A DNA stretch of 64,000 nt from Tribonema minus. Taxonomy: Eukaryota; Sar; Xanthophyceae; Tribonematales; Tribonemataceae. Under the pieces are notes generated by a model, which worked only from the letters and a program-made list of their open reading frames with translations, was not told the DNA's origin and did not search any database. The stretch lies in assembly GCA_017506865.1 (NCBI GenBank), contig JAFCMP010000423.1, positions 372,001 to 436,000 on the forward strand, given 5' to 3'. Shown here piece after piece: positions 1 to 11,500 of this stretch (positions within the stretch are counted from its first letter, which is position 1; each line of letters starts with the position of its first letter). The position numbers were made by a program, and so were the translations under genes.

Positions 1-404
1 TGTGGAGCGTCGCCGCCGCCGCCGCCGTCGCCCCACACCGCCGCCGGGCACGACATCGCGTACACGCTCAGGTAGCCCTGCTGGCGTTGCAGATAGCTCG
101 CGGACAGCGAGCCGAGGCCCGGTATCGCGCCGTCGTCGCTGGGGGAGCCCGCAGAGGGGGGCAGCGCGAGCGCCGGCATGTCTTCGAGGACCCAGACGGG
201 GGGCAGCGAGCCGATCATGAGGGGGGCGTCGGGGATGCCGCGGCGGGATTTGAGGGCGCTGTCGCCGGCGCTGATGGGGAGGGACTGCGCGACGGTGATG
301 GGTTGGGGGGAGGGGACGAGGCGCGAGGGGAGGGTCTGTTGGGGGTCGGCTTTGGGCAGGGGGGCGTCGTCGCTAAAGCGGGAGAGGCCGGGGCGCGCTG
401 CAAC
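1..404 (-). CDS. Partial exon of an unidentified protein, running off the left edge
   Basis: On the minus strand this stretch is open throughout in one frame (about 134 codons) and reads as a believable protein rather than a low-complexity shadow, with segments such as SLPPVWVLEDMPALALPP and LQRQQGYLSVYAMSCPAAVW. It is rich in Pro, Ala and Ser and ends in a Gly run at the window edge. I place its start after a plausible 3' splice site (minus-strand ...cctccgcag) at 405-406; a CTTCAACTTGAA-like motif sits about 55-65 nt upstream, as it does before several other acceptors in the window. No domain is recognised. The rest of the gene lies outside the window to the left, and upstream exons to the right of 404 were not found. 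Confidence 0.45.
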
Positions 405-1568
405 CTGCGGAGGTCGCGGGGGCACGGGAGTGGCGCGTAGAGTTTGAGGCGTGCACATTCAAGTTGAAGTTGAGTGTTGCCGCACATTGTGTGATTTCAA
501 GGCGTACGCAGAGAGAGGGTCGAGTGGCGTGGGTGCCAACTGGCCTTCTTCGCATGGCCTTTTGGCACATGGGTGAAGTGAGTAACATCACCTAGGGGAA
601 GAACAGGCAGATCTGACATGCAACTTGATTGTTACCCTGTGGCTCTTGCGCCTTTGCATGGAGCTGCTGGTGCACACGTACACCAGATTAAAGTAATCGT
701 TTCACGCACAGACGATAACTGTAGGCGTTCACCATGTGATGGCTGGCGCTGCATAGTTGTGCTTGGTATCATTTGTGCCGTGCGTCACAAGCGGCGGCAG
801 CTGTCTAAAAGAGCATGCACAACAAGGGCACTGCTGAGAGAGCATGACTAGAACAGACGAGCTGCGAACTATCAAAGTCGCTGGGTGCTGAAGCAACAGA
901 CAAGTGCTGAGGTTGCAGAAGCACTAGCGCGACGAGGATCAGGTATAAAAAAGATATGATGGAGCCGACGAGCTTTCAGGTGGCACAGTAACGCGCCAAC
1001 GCACCTCAAGCACCACCCGCGACTATTACAGCCGGGCATTCCTGCCAGCGTTATATGTGGCAGCGAAAAAGCACGCATGCCCTTGATGCCTGCGATATGT
1101 TGCTGATGCAGTGCAGGCCCGGTCAGATCTGCACGACTAGATCTCACGCACCTCATAGAGCTGCCCCGGCACACTTATGCTCCGCATGATGGATATAGGC
1201 TGGCTCGCCACCCGGCGCGCCGCCGCATGTGCTCCCACCATAATGGGGGATGCATTTTGTGCTAAGCACAACCCGTGCTCCTTGAGCATTGTGTCCATGG
1301 CATAGAGGCGCGCTCCGACGGCAAATGGGTAGATCGATCAAAGCAGCTTTGAGTGAAGCGTCCACGCTCCTCCTCCTGTCTCTCTCTCACTCGCGCGCGC
1401 TCGTTGCTGCTTTCGCCCAGTTTCTAGGGCTGGCACTGCAAACCCTCCTTGGGTACAATTGGTGCGTCACTTCAACTAGAACTTTATTGGGATCGAGCTG
1501 TGTGAGCTGCCGAGCTTACTGCCACCAGATCATTAGAAGCAGGTGTTGAGTGCATTTACTCTGTAAAC
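405..1568. other. Non-coding interval with no recognised gene
   Basis: No frame here looks protein-like. The stretch is either an intron of the left-edge minus-strand gene or the region between it and the aminotransferase gene. It contains a TC-rich stretch around 1370-1400 and no clear repeats. Confidence 0.4.
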
Positions 1569-4500
1569 ATGAATGTGCCTTCTGTCAGTCAGAGGATCAT
1601 CAATACAGATGTACCACACATAGAGATCGTGCTGAACAGATACGCACACCTGGATCCACCTCCCGCCAACTTGGCACAGGGCGTTAGCCGATGGAATCCG
1701 CCGCCATCTGTGTTTAGAGGTAATTTGCTGCACGCTGAAGTCGCTTGCGATGTTGCAACGAAGCCCTTAAAAAACGATTGCTGAGCAATCACTTTGGCCT
1801 CCGCAAATGGCTTCTGCAAATCATCAGCACCTGCTGTAGCCATAATTGGACAAACCTGCTTTGTCCTGAAGGGTAAAAGCTCTACATCGCACGCATCTAC
1901 TTTTCATTCACGTATCACAACTCCTCCCACATGCCCCCATTTCTGGCTCGCACACATCGCAGCTGCAAGCGATGGCTCCCTGTCAGAGACGCGAACCCAC
2001 AAGTACAACGCGGTACTAGGTTTGGCGGACCTGCGTGATGCGCTGCACTCAAAACTGGAGCAGGACTGCGGTCTGGATATGACGGGGCAGGAGATCATGG
2101 TGTGCGCTGGCGCGAATCAGGCGTTTGTGAATGCGGCCCTTGCTCTCCTGGACCCTGGCGACAAGGTACGTTTGCACGCGGTTTAATGGGATGGAGCGTC
2201 ACACCATTTGCACTTGCACAAGGTCCAAGCATATACGGGATTCTTCATTTCGTCATTGCCTTGTGTCGGTCAGCATGTATTTGAGCATTGACAGATCATG
2301 TGAGTCGTTTCCAACAATGTACTGATGTGGATGCCATCGCGTTCAGTCTCACGGTGCCCGCGGCGCCTACGGACGCGGCGCCTACCTGGCACACCTTAAC
2401 ATATGGGTCACGATGGTTGCACTCACAGACTGCGTATCTGAGCTTTGCCGTGGCAACCCCATCTTGAACGTGGACATTGATCTTCGAGGTCGGTGCTTGT
2501 GCGTAGGATTTAGAGCTGCAGTGAACATGGCAGTCGTGTTTAAAGGAGTGTTGTGATAACACCGGTTGTATTCAAAGTACTGAGCACTGATATGCCCACA
2601 GGGGCAACCACGAAAGGTGCCGCTGCAAGTTCATCGGCCGCAGTCACCTAGCACTTGTGTAGCGTCGGCAACTGAGAAGCGCAGCCTCGCGTGCAGTCAT
2701 AGAATGTGTGCGCTTGTATCTTCAGCTGTCACCTCAGTCATCCAGTAGGAGCCGTGTGTTGCGGTGATGACCTGGTGCAGTGTGGCCATGGGGGCAGAGT
2801 TCTGCTAGAGGCTGAACCTTGATAGTCAATGGGCTCAACAACCTGGGGGCAAGCATTTATGCCAATGGCATCAACAAGCTGGGCCATGCATCTGTCGCAG
2901 TGTGGCAGCAGCAGCAGCAGCAGTAACCAATGACAGGGCGGGGTAGGTAAGCTACCCCCAAGCCTGACCCTGTCACGGTCAGGGCAGCCACCGTGCTTGC
3001 TGTCATTGTTCATGTTGATCACTCAATCTGAGTCCAGAGTCAACTCTAACGCGTCATCACATGCGATGCGTGATCAAATCTAGAAGTATCACATACAGAT
3101 GTGTCAGATACTGCATGCGATAATGAACCGGTCGCATTTGAACGGCACGCGTGTACGGAGGTGCATAGTTCAAGCCTGCTGTCCGTCCTCTTAGGGTACG
3201 CGATCGATGCCATGACGATGACATCTGCATAATTTTTCATTGGTGATGCAGTTTGATGCTAAACTGCTAAACTTCAAAGCATCACTAATACTCATCAGTA
3301 CAAGTATGTGGAACAGGTGAAATGGGAGCGCTTGATGCAAAAGCCTGCTGTGTGATTGTGCCCACCGACTTCGGCTCAAAAGCCTTCTCTCCGCCAACAG
3401 TGCTTTCATGACTGCCAAGTATCTGCTGTGTACTGCTCTTGAGGGCCTTCTCTCCGCTAACGTTTGATTATATGATATTCGCCGTCTAGTGCTCTCAAGA
3501 AAGTGATATCTGTCAACACCTGCTTCTATGACATGCACTGTGAAGTGCCTCTGAGAGTCTCTCTGCCTGAGGACCACAAACTCCTGGGGTTAGGGTTAGG
3601 GTCAGGGTTAGGTCATAACTGCATGTACCCACTTCGAAGTTTGTAGAAAAGCTGAAATGTGAATGCTTGCTGCAAGTCTGTGAGTGATTGTGCCCACTCA
3701 CCTTGTTATACTCGCTACTCGGTTTGCACTGCTCTCAAGAGCCTTTACCCCGCCAACATTTGTGTCCATTATATTATGTCCATTGTGTACTGCTCTTAAG
3801 CGGCTTCTCTCCGCCACTATTTGCCTATCCCTGTATGCAGGTGGTGTTGCCTCGACCCTACTACTTCAGCCACCTCTGCAGCCTGCAGCTGGCAGGCGCC
3901 TGTGTGGAGTACTGTGACTTCAACAAGGCGACGCTTCTACCGGACATGGCTCAACTGCGACAACTGCTGCGCCAGCCAGAGGTCAAGGTGAACTGCGTCT
4001 CATCAGATGTTTTTGCGTACATTTCTCATTACTCATCATTATTGACTGCATTGATGCATGATTACCTCTCAAGCACTCATTCTGGAATTGGTTGAGTATG
4101 CGCGGACCAGCAGTAATGCTGACCCTAAGTTATGCGCTTGGACACGGTGACGCTCCAACTGCAACAAATAGCTGCGCCAGTCAGGCGAACCTGAGCGGCA
4201 ACTCAAGATGTGCCGTCACGTATTTGTGAATGTTGATGATCGTTACCGTCGCATCATGCACCTGTCACATTTCCACGCTTCCATGGCGTAGATGCAGCTA
4301 CTGTTGCTGTGTCAGTGGCGGTTTCACTAGTGCGCGATGTTTCTCGCCCAAGCACGCAGTGCCGAGTCCAAGACACGAATTGAATAGAAACACCCTGGAG
4401 GCGTGTATCTGAAGCGGCGTAGGGCCCGTCTTGAGGACCAACCTCAACATGTGCCGAGCACAGGATTGGGGTTCGGGGTTTTCTGCTCTCTGCATCACGT

Positions 4501-7198
4501 CGCTACGGCGATGACGCCAGCACCATCTCATATCACCAGTGCTCAGTATCTTTGATCAACGCCCAGTGCTGCCCATGTCCCCAACAGCAGTGCTCAACAG
4601 TCATGGCTGTTTTCGCGCGTACCAAGCACTGCTGGTGTCGCCACAACTCCTGCTTGTTCTCTTACCACTTGCAGGTGGTCTTCTTCGTGTTGTGAGCTTG
4701 TCGTATCCTGATGCTGCTCTCTCATGCATACAATGTCGGTACTGCTGCAATGCGCCACTGGATGCTGCGCAATCGATCTTCGTTCGCAAAGACATTGCAG
4801 CCAATGGCCATGAACTGCCCTTTACAACCCTCATTCTCGGTCATCTTTGCTTTGAAAAGCACGCGGTTCTACTACTGCTGCTCCTGCTCCTGCCACCGTG
4901 CATGTTTTGCCAGCCCCTAACCCCTCTTCCTTTCTTTTTTTATGCTCCATTTTGCTCACCATGTTCGCTCACGCAGATGGTTGTCATCACCACACCAGGC
5001 AATCCCTCTGGTGCTGTGTACTCTCGCGCCATGATTGAAGAGATAGCGCAGCTGTGCAGAGAGCATGGGACGTGGCTCGTGATAGACGAGGCCTACTGCG
5101 ACTTTGTGCATGATGGTGCGCAGCATTACAGCCCGTGTGCAAACGCGCTGGGCTTCGATAGCATCATCCACATCTACTCCTTCTCGAAGGTGCGATGGTA
5201 AATTGAGGTTGAAGTTGAAGCTCAAAAAGTTTGCGTATAGCCTGATCTGTGTCTCGTAGGCTTACTGCGAATTGGTGCATGATGGCGCACAGCACTACAG
5301 CCCGTGCGCGAGCGCGCTGGGCTTCGATAGCATCATCCACATCTACTCTTTCTTCAAGGTGCATGGAGCATGTGAATGTTAAAGTTAAAGTAAAAATTGA
5401 TTATAATTGTGTGTGGCCTCATATGTGCGTCAAAGCCAAGGCCTACTGTGACTTTGTACACGATGGCGCACAGCACTACAGCCCATGTGCGAGCGCGCTG
5501 GGCTTTGACAGCATCATCCACATATACTCTTTCTGCAAGCTTCAACAGTGGTGTAGCTGAGGTTGTAGGTCAAGTTGTACCTGTGAGGCCTGATTGGGTG
5601 TGTTGTTTGTGCAAACGTGCAGCTATCTTGCCACTTATGCTTCTGCTGCGTGGTGGCGTTAAGATACTTGCAACTTTGAGGCAGTCAAGTGGCTCAGCGG
5701 GCAGTCTGTTGCCTTCATGATACGCCGGCAGCATCAGGGATGGTTTGAAGCAGTTACATCTCCAGGTATGCCAGAAACTCATCACAGCACGCAAACCTTC
5801 TAAATATGCTGCCCATCTGAAATAGCTCGTGTGCAGCGGTCTTAGTGTACTGCCAAACCTAGGCTTAGGGCTAGGGTTAGGATCACTGAGCAAAAGCCGC
5901 CGCCAGCGTCTTTTTGCGGCAATTGCTGTACTCTGCGAGCTACGCAGCCCCTCATCACAAATACTCCAATGTGTACATCTCACACAATTCATCCCATAGC
6001 AGTAAAAATGCCTGTGCACGGATGTGTCGTCGCTGTCTGGCTCAAGCAAATGAAAACCCCGTCCCGTTATGTTCCCCCGTTATGTTCCGCACTCGATACT
6101 TGCGTGCAGTCGTAGGGGTGGTGCGTCGGTTACTTGTGGGTTACCCATAGCATCACTGTGGCCCTAACACAACGCATCACACTACACTGCGCCGCCAGTT
6201 TGTATTGAAGCTGAAGAATATTTGAACGCATCGCCGCCACTCGCTTCAAGCACGAAACCCAACCTCATGCCATGAACGCACCGCACTCTGCGCTCACTAC
6301 GCATATGGTCGTACGGCCTCGCGGGGTGGCGCGTCGGTTACATATGGTGTGTACCCATAGCTCCTGTGGCACAAAAACAACGCATCACATCACACTGAGC
6401 CGCCAACGCATGATGCAGCAACCGCCACCACTCTCTTCACACCCAAAACCCAACCTCCAACCTCAATCCGTGACGCTCCACACTTCGCATTGTCTACACA
6501 TGCAGTCGTACGGCCTCGCAGGGTGGCGCGTCGGTTACATGGTGTACCCCCAGCGCATCAGCGAGCACATACAGAAGGTGCAGGACACAGTGCCCACGCA
6601 CGCCGCAGTAGCGAGCCAGCGGCTGGCGCTGGCGGCGTTGCAGCACCGTGATGATGTTGGTGCAGCAGCGCTCGACGGCGGCGCTGACAGCAGCGCGCAC
6701 TGCAGCAGCAACGGTCACGGCGTTCGTGCCTCTGAGAGTGACGTAGCTGGAAGCAGCAGTAGTTGCGCTAGCACTGTTGGTGCTGGAGATGACAAAGGCA
6801 AGCTTCGGGACTGTGGCGCGTCCACCAACGGCAGCAGCAGCGGCGGCAGCAGCAGCAGCAGCAGCAGCGCGTGGGTGAAGCAGCAGGTGGCAGCGCTCCA
6901 CACGTGCCGCGAGGCCATGTGGTCGCAGGTGTCGCCCTACGGCACCGTGCGCACCAACGGCGCATTCTACTTCTTTGTCCCACTGCCCGGCGGCCCAGCC
7001 TCAGAAGACGCCGCGATAGAGCTGCTGGCGATGCAGTGCGGCGTACTGGTGACCCCGGGGTCTGCTTTCGGCGCGCCGGGGCACATTCGCGTCAGTTACG
7101 GATCGCTACCCGAACCTGAGTGCCTGGAGGCAATTGCTAGGCTCGGGCGGGGTCTGAGGAGTTTAGCGCAGCGCGCAGAAAACGGTCCCGAAGGATAA
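1569..7198 (+). CDS. PLP-dependent class I/II aminotransferase, five exons
   Basis: Exons 1569-1719, 1963-2165, 3841-3987, 4977-5189 and 6506-7198 join in phase to give 468 aa. This is a fold-type I aminotransferase, transferring amino groups between an amino acid and a 2-oxo acid. Visible landmarks are the N-terminal NLAQG, the GANQAF and LLDPGDK segments, TTPGNPSG (Asn176), VIDEAY (Asp204, Tyr207), SFSK at the end of exon 4 (Lys238, the PLP Schiff-base lysine), GWRVGY at the start of exon 5 (Arg246) and HIRVSYG near the C terminus (carboxylate-binding Arg). Residues about 286-359 are a Ser/Ala-rich insert encoded by AGC repeats that is absent from typical relatives. No targeting peptide is evident, which suggests the cytosol. 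The subgroup resembles kynurenine/aspartate-type enzymes, but the substrate cannot be assigned. Introns 2-4 carry tandem copies of exon-junction sequence. Confidence 0.88.
3280..3840 (+). repeat. Diverged tandem repeat at the 3' end of aminotransferase intron 2
   Basis: Two copies about 340 bp apart share the run tgtgattgtgcccac, followed by segments like ctgctcttgagggccttctc. Shorter sub-repeats ending in ttctctccgcca recur at about 3390, 3455, 3740 and 3810. A TTAGGG-like block (3587-3612) lies between the copies. The array ends at the real acceptor of exon 3. Confidence 0.55.
5091..5539 (+). repeat. Triplicated end of aminotransferase exon 4 (PLP-lysine segment)
   Basis: Three 99-nt copies lie at 5091-5189 (the true exon end), 5260-5358 and 5441-5539. 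They read YCDFVHDGAQHYSPC..., ending IYSFSK, IYSFFK and IYSFCK. Copy 2 has AG before it and GT after it and is in phase 0 on both sides. Copy 3 keeps AG but its donor GT has become CT. All three are open in the same frame. Confidence 0.9.
6060..6560 (+). repeat. Triplicated start of aminotransferase exon 5
   Basis: Copies of the acceptor plus the SYGLAGWRVGY coding start lie at 6110, 6309 and 6506, about 198 bp apart, each with about 100-130 bp of shared flanking sequence. Copy 1 keeps the acceptor AG but has an immediate in-frame stop. Copy 2 encodes SYGLAGWRVGY but has lost the acceptor (AG is now GG). Copy 3 is the functional exon. Confidence 0.88.
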
Positions 7199-8510
7199 CA
7201 CGGTCTGTTTGATTCTTCACATTTTGATTTTTCATGCGGTGCTGTTGACCTTCGTGAGGGTGCCTCAGAGCCATGAGTATTGTATGGCCAGCAGTGCGCA
7301 AGTCGTTGCATGGGTAGCACTGTGTGTCAGGGAACTTGCACTTGGCATCTGTGCATTGTCCATGTTTTTGAAGCGTGTTGATGAGAGTGGCGCGTGTGCA
7401 AAACATACCGATCAGCATTGAGCACTGTTCACCATTTGATGAGGCGTGCTGTACGAAGTGTGTTGGTGACAGACATCATGTATGCACCAAGAGCCATGTA
7501 GAGTCACTGCGGCGACGCAGCCGCACTGGCAACCAAGTTTCACAAGCGACAACAATTGTCACATTGGATTGTGCATTCACTAACAAACGCATTCTGTATC
7601 ACCAACAACAGGAGACCTCATGCAATCTTCATGTGGCCACAGTGCTCAACAAGTGCAGCTGCATTACCTGCTGATATAGCTCGTAAACATGGTGTCAATG
7701 TCAGCCAGGGCTCCTGTGCACGGTGAACAATTGCATGTTCAATGACGCTGAACTATGGCAGGACGGCGCTTGTAGCTATGGCCCGTGTCTTGTCATTGGG
7801 CCCAAAAGGTGAAATATACAAACAGGCTTGGTGCATGCTGCCAACCTTGAAGAGCAGAGAAGCATTGGAAGAGATCGCCTATTGCAAGACTGCATCACAT
7901 GCTCAACACAGCGGAACATTGCTCAAAGTGCAGTGCCCACGTTGCATGTGAATCGTGTGCTGGTGACTGCTGCAGCTAGATTGTGTTTGTGAAATGACAC
8001 AGCAATTTTAAATGCATCTGGTGCTCTTGGCCGTTTGGTCACGAGCACCATGTCAGGATCCGTTGCCGCATTGGTGGTGGTGAGCCAGACTATCAAGCTT
8101 CATCAACCAATGAATGCTGTCGCACAGGGGGGGGCGGGGGGAGCTTACTCGGCGCACGATACAAGAACACCACATCGTTACACACAGTGGGCACACATGG
8201 CATACAAGCAGCATGATCCACAGCAGCACAAGGGCTCGCAGTCACATGATCAATCATATTCATGTACATGAACATTCATGTAAATGCCACCCCGGTGAAA
8301 CCATGACATTCAGCACTCCCAGATGGAATCAAAACAGAAGGTACAGTCTGTATGAGCACACAGCTGGTCTACATACACTGATCATAATCTCCTTCCCGGC
8401 ACTCCAAATGCCACAGCTATGCACAGAAGCAGCAGCTATGCTCCATGCACGCCTTGTGACTGCAAGTTTCCAACACCTGTACGAGTGCGCATGCGTTCCC
8501 GCATGCGTCC
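7199..8510. other. Convergent intergenic region
   Basis: This lies between the 3' ends of the aminotransferase (+) and threonine synthase (-) genes and should hold both 3' UTRs. No protein-like frame or convincing RNA gene is seen. A G run at 8128-8140 and a small catg-rich palindromic stretch near 8262-8282 are the only notable items. Confidence 0.5.
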
Positions 8511-11500
8511 TCATACCAGACCAGCTACACCATCACTATTGAGCCCTGCTGCCTCAGCCCTCTGCGCGGTCACCTCTCTGATGACCTCTTTGAGCCTGGC
8601 CAGCCAATCTTTGCCCTTCGTGAACACCTCTATTTGCACCGCTGCCCCAGCGCTCAGCGCGTCAGTTGCGGCCACTGTCGCCGCCACGCACTTGTGGTCG
8701 CGGTTGGGGATGATGCGGCATGCCTCAGCAAGAGAAGGCAGCGCCAACGCCGCCTGTATGGTTTCGGGGAACTTGGCAGCGTGTGCACACCCCATGCACA
8801 CCACTATGCCACGCCTATTCTCTTCGGTGGCTGCCGCTTCCTGAGAAGCTTCTGTCGTAAGTTTCCCTGCAGAAACCACTACACCGCGCCTGCTTCCTTC
8901 AGTGGCAGCTGCCCCCTCAGAACCTTCTGTCGCAACATTTTCTGAAACGGTATCATGTTGGGGGTCTCTGTCCGGGCTACTAAGGATGGTGTCCATGGCT
9001 GTGGCGACGCCTACTGCGGTGTGCGGGTCCAAAACGTAACTGTCAGCTTGGTAGGCGGTGCGAATGGCGGCGGCGGCGCGCGCATTTGACACGCTCACCG
9101 ACTTGAAGTTGAGCGCTGCGATGCCGTCTTTGAGGTGTTGCGGCAGGGGGACGCGCTCGCCAGAGTTGAAGTCGGCCATCAGGGCACGGATGCTTGCGCC
9201 CTTGTCGGGATCGCCGTCGCGCCAGAGCAGGTGGAAGAGACGCTCCACGCTGGCATGGCGCGCAGCGAGAGCAACGACGTGAAAAGCGCTGTGCATCATC
9301 ATGAACAGCATTAGGGTATCGAAGATGCTGGAACTACGTACATGAAGAATGCAACCAAAGACACGGGGCGTTATCAGCAGCACTCGAGGTGCCGGTCATC
9401 GCAATGTGCAAAACACACTGCAAAGATCGACTGGCATATGGCAGGGCTCTGCACGTGCTGGTGGACATAAGTCATGGCATCTACTCCTACTCCCACAGTA
9501 CCAAGAATGCGAGGCACTGCACAACACAATGGTGCGAGCGTGCATCAACCATCAACGCCGCGGGCGGGCTGTTGACCCACAGTGCTCAACAAATTTGTCA
9601 CAAGCGAAGGAGTACGCAAGCAGCAGATGGGCATCATTTACTATCAGCTGCGGGAGCACAGCCAGCAGCTAGCTGTAAGCGAAGCAGCTAGTCGTCTTAG
9701 ATGAGTGTGGCGCATGATGGCTGGGCTGAGCCTGGCACGAGCAAGAGTGTGACGTGCTGACACTCTGTCGACATTAGAGGGCGCACGATGAGACGTCAAT
9801 GTAGCAGTAGTATGCTCACACAAGTGGTATGATCATAGGAGGGCAGCGCGCTTTGCCACCACGCCATCTGGACTTTTCCTGGAGAACTTGATTCAGCGGC
9901 CGTCCGGTGCTGAAGCGGCGCTTATAGACTAATCCTAACCGCCACTAACCCTAACCTTAGCCCTAATCCCAATCCTGAAACCTTAACCATAACCCTGCGA
10001 CTTTGCCATGACGTTGAGGTGCTCGACTGCAAGGAGTATCAGGACACCATCGCTACATAGGGCCGTGACACGACCCTCTGCAGCGCAACAGCTACTTGAG
10101 CACTTTGTTGCATGCTGAAGGCAGGCAGGCGCACAACGCCAATGCAGGGTGACTGGCACCATGCGTGTTGATCGAAGCCATTGCAAGTATACCGGAACTG
10201 CACTTCCACGTTGTATGACACTACTTCAAAGTACACATAATGTAAACAAACAGTACCAAAGTACTTCAGCAGTAACTTCTGAAGTATGTGCTTTTGCCTG
10301 CAGGTAGGTGGGTACAAAAGACTTTCGTGTGGAGCGTATTGTGAGGGTATGAAACATATAACCGCATACACTACGTATTTAAGAGACATTCCTTGCACGT
10401 GCAACAGAGCGCAGACGCAGCTCACTTGTAGGGCGCCCGCATATTCATGATGGACGAGGTCGTCAGCAACACGTCAGCGCTCAGCGATTGAGGTAGGTAT
10501 ACTTCAACATACACGAGGGACTCGGATCCATTTCACTTCAAAGTGCCTACACCAGCACACGCCACGTATTCAGAAGACATACTTGTACACGCACAACAGC
10601 ACAGCTGCAGCTCACTTGTACGGCGCCTGAATGTCCATTGCGGGCGAGGTCGTCAGCAGCACGTCAGCGCTCTTCTCCATCACACCAGTGCTCAGCATCC
10701 GGTGCATGACGTCATTCTCATTCACCGCAACCAGAAAGCCCGCTGCTGGCAGCCCCATGAGGCGCGCTATGACGCCGGCGGTGATGTTGCCAGCAGCGCC
10801 GGTCGGCACGGAGAAGTAGACGGGGGGCGGGGACCCTGGGGCGGCAGCTGTTACCTTGAGGTAGGCGTAGAAGTAGTGCACCACTTGCACCAGCAGCCGC
10901 AGGACCTGTGGTAGGGATGGAGGGTTAGGGTTAGGGTTAAAGTTAGGCAACCCTGTGAGTGTGTGCTTGAGGTTTCGAATATTCTACAAGTAGTTGTGGG
11001 GTGGCAGGGCTCAACACGCAGGGTTGAAGTACATGGCTGATGCTCGACAGGCAATGCAGGTGACATGCACAGCTAATCCAGTGGCAACTGCAGGGCATGT
11101 ACGGCTCTTCTGCATCAAAGTGTATGAGGACATGGCAGCCCTTACAGTAATCTACAGTTCCAGCCCTCTTTCAGACACAAAACCCACATCATGACGATAA
11201 CTTGTGATTACTTGTAAGCGTAGGAAGGCACTGCACACCGAGCTGAATAGCCGTCTGCTGAGTCAACAGGGCGATGTGACTAAACTTCACTGCCTGTTAT
11301 TGTACCACATAACAGTACACTGATGGTGACAGATTATTCACTTGCAAGCTTCTGGCCACCTTAGCTTTTACTACCGTGAACGCAATTTCAACCCCAACCT
11401 CAAATCTTTTTGATCCCCAACAGATAATACCGGTACTTTAGTGGTCTTGAAAGCCAAACACACTATCTAATGTTGATATGGAAATCCACATGCGGTCTAC

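Noticed and set aside
3587..3612. TTAGGG repeats as a chromosome end
   Set aside because: Blocks are short, degenerate, in both orientations and inside genes, so the window is not at a telomere.
5260..5539. Aminotransferase exon copies counted as separate constitutive exons
   Set aside because: Joining exon 4 directly to exon 5 gives the family-correct SFSKSYGLAGWRVGY; adding copies would duplicate the lysine segment, so they are reported as repeats.
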